Shown piece by piece: positions 21,806 through 23,134 of a stretch of 23,134 nucleotides of DNA; positions within the stretch are counted from its first letter, which is position 1, and the number at the start of each line of letters is the position of its first letter. A program made the position numbers and the translations under genes. The stretch lies in NCBI GenBank assembly GCA_937916845.1, contig CALFSK010000008.1, positions 1 to 23,134 of the forward strand, written 5' to 3'. This DNA comes from an uncultured Lactobacillus sp. (GTDB lineage: Bacteria > Bacillota > Bacilli > Lactobacillales > Lactobacillaceae). The notes under the pieces were generated by a model, which did not search any database, was not told the DNA's origin, and saw only the letters and a list, made by a program, of their open reading frames with translations.

Positions 21806-23134
21806 TTAATTTCGCCGTTTCTTATTGAAGAAACTTAGCAACCCGGTAAAACTGATCATTAGCGCCCCTAAAGCAACCGCGCCATTTGCTGAGCTTTCAT
21901 CAGTCTGTGGCAAACTAGTTGCTTTAGTCGCCTTAGCGGGTGCTTTTGAATGAGTTTCCCGTAGTTTACCCGTAGGCTGCTTAGTCGTTCCTGCCTTAGC
22001 AACAACGGCCGCTTGAACCGTCTCAACTGACTTCTGCTTAGCATTGGTCCGAGTACTGATTGACTGACTTGATTGCGTCGGCGCTTTAGCCGGTTTTACC
22101 ACCGCCGCCCGTCCTGGTTCAACAATTGGTTTGGGCTTATTCGGCTTACTTACACTATGGTTAAGGCTAGTCGGCGTCACCGTGATCATCGCGGTCCGCT
22201 CAATCTGATTACTGTAAACATCCGTATTTTGATACCGTACGGGATAGCTTCCCACTTTAGACGTATCAACCGCTCCGGTCACGTTGAGCTGCGTTACTCC
22301 GACTGACTGACCAGTTGCATCGGTTGCACTGACCAACGCGTCAGCAGCCGTCCATGCCGTACCCTGTTTGACCGTCATGTTTTTGACAGTTAGTCCTAAT
22401 TGACTAGCTTTGACGGTAACAAGAATGGTCTTTTGCACCGAATTACCATAGCTATCAGTCACCCGATAAGTGACCGCGTAAGTCCCGGGCACCTTAACAT
22501 TGACTTGGTTGGCACCCAGAACGCTAACTTGTTTAAAGTCTAACGCCTGACCGTCAGCAGCTTGAGCACTCACAAAACTATCAACGGGAGTCCAAGCTTG
22601 ACCTTGCGTCAACGTCACGTTCTTCGCATCGATTGCAACCTGACTAGCCTTAACCGTAACTGTAATCGTCTTAGTAGCCACGTTGCCGTAAACATCCGTG
22701 TTGCGATAAGTGACCCGATAAACGCCAGGAACGGTTGTAGTGACTTGCTCTTCACCACTGACAACGACCTTGTTCAACTGAACTAATTGTCCCTGTGCAT
22801 CCGTCGCGCTCACAAAGCTATCGGCCGCTGTCCAAGACTGACCTTGCATAAGGGTCGCATCGTTTGCAACCACAGCCACTTGACTGGCTTTAACCGTGAG
22901 CATAACAGTCTTGCTGGCGGTATTGCCATAAGCATCCGTGTAACGATAAGTCAGTTCATAATTTCCCGGTGTCTGGGTTGCTACTCGATCCGCACCTACC
23001 ACTGTGACCTGGCTAAACGCAACGGGCTGACCATTGGCATCGTTCGCACTAACGAATGCGTCAGCGGGTGTCCATGACTGGTTTTGCATAATTGTCATCC
23101 CGTTAGCTTCAATTGCAACGGCCGACTTTTCAAC
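21806..23134 (-). CDS. LPXTG surface protein with Ig-like repeats (3' part only)
   Basis: The frame stays open to the window edge, so only the last 442 residues are seen and the N-terminus lies outside. Four Ig-like repeats of about 80 residues are visible, the first lacking its start, each with a motif like MTIMQNQSWTPADAFVSAND and ending YTDAYGN. They are followed by a Lys/Pro/Thr/Ala-rich wall-spanning linker and the sorting signal LPQTDESS, a hydrophobic helix and KKRRN. The repeats are the same family as those of the surface gene at 197-5122 but carry QGQ-W where that one mostly has AGP.x.W. It is presumed to be an adhesin-like wall protein; the function of the missing part is unknown. 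Confidence 0.92.
   Translation of the reverse strand, partial: VEKSAVAIEANGMTIMQNQSWTPADAFVSANDANGQPVAFSQVTVVGADRVATQTPGNYELTYRYTDAYGNTASKTVMLTVKASQVAVVANDATLMQGQSWTAADSFVSATDAQGQLVQLNKVVVSGEEQVTTTVPGVYRVTYRNTDVYGNVATKTITVTVKASQVAIDAKNVTLTQGQAWTPVDSFVSAQAADGQALDFKQVSVLGANQVNVKVPGTYAVTYRVTDSYGNSVQKTILVTVKASQLGLTVKNMTVKQGTAWTAADALVSATDATGQSVGVTQLNVTGAVDTSKVGSYPVRYQNTDVYSNQIERTAMITVTPTSLNHSVSKPNKPKPIVEPGRAAVVKPAKAPTQSSQSISTRTNAKQKSVETVQAAVVAKAGTTKQPTGKLRETHSKAPAKATKATSLPQTDESSANGAVALGALMISFTGLLSFFNKKRRN

Overview
The window looks like chromosomal DNA of a low-GC Gram-positive lactic acid bacterium, most likely a Lactobacillaceae member of the plantarum/brevis type. The reasons are: LPXTG sorting signals and a KxYKxGKxW-type signal peptide; AGGAGG-type ribosome sites; and the Firmicutes order rlmL-like methyltransferase - rnpB - gpsB - ypsA - (divergent) recU - class A PBP, which matches the ypsC/rnpB/gpsB/ypsA/recU/ponA neighbourhood of Bacillus. 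I assign no species because nothing here could be searched.

Layout. 1-5122: a 1641-residue cell-wall-anchored adhesin-like protein (minus strand) with a Ser/Thr-rich stalk, BspA-type DUF285 repeats and about twelve 80-residue Ig-like repeats. 5123-5600: an AT-rich gene-free upstream region with an inverted repeat. 5661-6977: a secreted GH25 muramidase (minus) with a well-placed promoter and a cre-like site. 7251-9095: an alpha/beta hydrolase and a membrane acyltransferase-3 protein, a two-gene plus-strand unit closed by a strong terminator. 9220-11588: a 14-TM drug-efflux MFS gene and a divergent TetR regulator, with a palindrome on the efflux gene's -10. 11637-12432: an AT-rich islet between two near-identical terminators, holding one small orphan gene and the frameshifted remnant of a membrane-protein gene. 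12478-13907: a two-gene ABC exporter whose cistrons overlap (TAATG). 14085-14930: an aldo/keto reductase.

15109-15281 holds an unassigned multibranched fold: a 15-bp closing stem, an 8-bp second stem and three internal hairpins. It sits between genes and is the best candidate for something undescribed, either a structured RNA or a MITE-like element. 15338-18039 is the housekeeping block: RNA methyltransferase, RNase P RNA, GpsB and YpsA, all minus strand. 18319-21260 is the recU-pbp1A operon on the plus strand, with a perfect inverted repeat spanning its promoter and Shine-Dalgarno. 21314-21583 is a YefM/Phd-type antitoxin without an adjacent toxin but with a GTAC-rich operator. 21806 to the window end is the 3' part of a second LPXTG Ig-repeat surface protein related to the first.

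Functionally, most of the window concerns the cell envelope: two wall-anchored repeat proteins, a muramidase, a peptidoglycan synthase with its cell-cycle adaptor GpsB, a membrane acyltransferase and two exporters.
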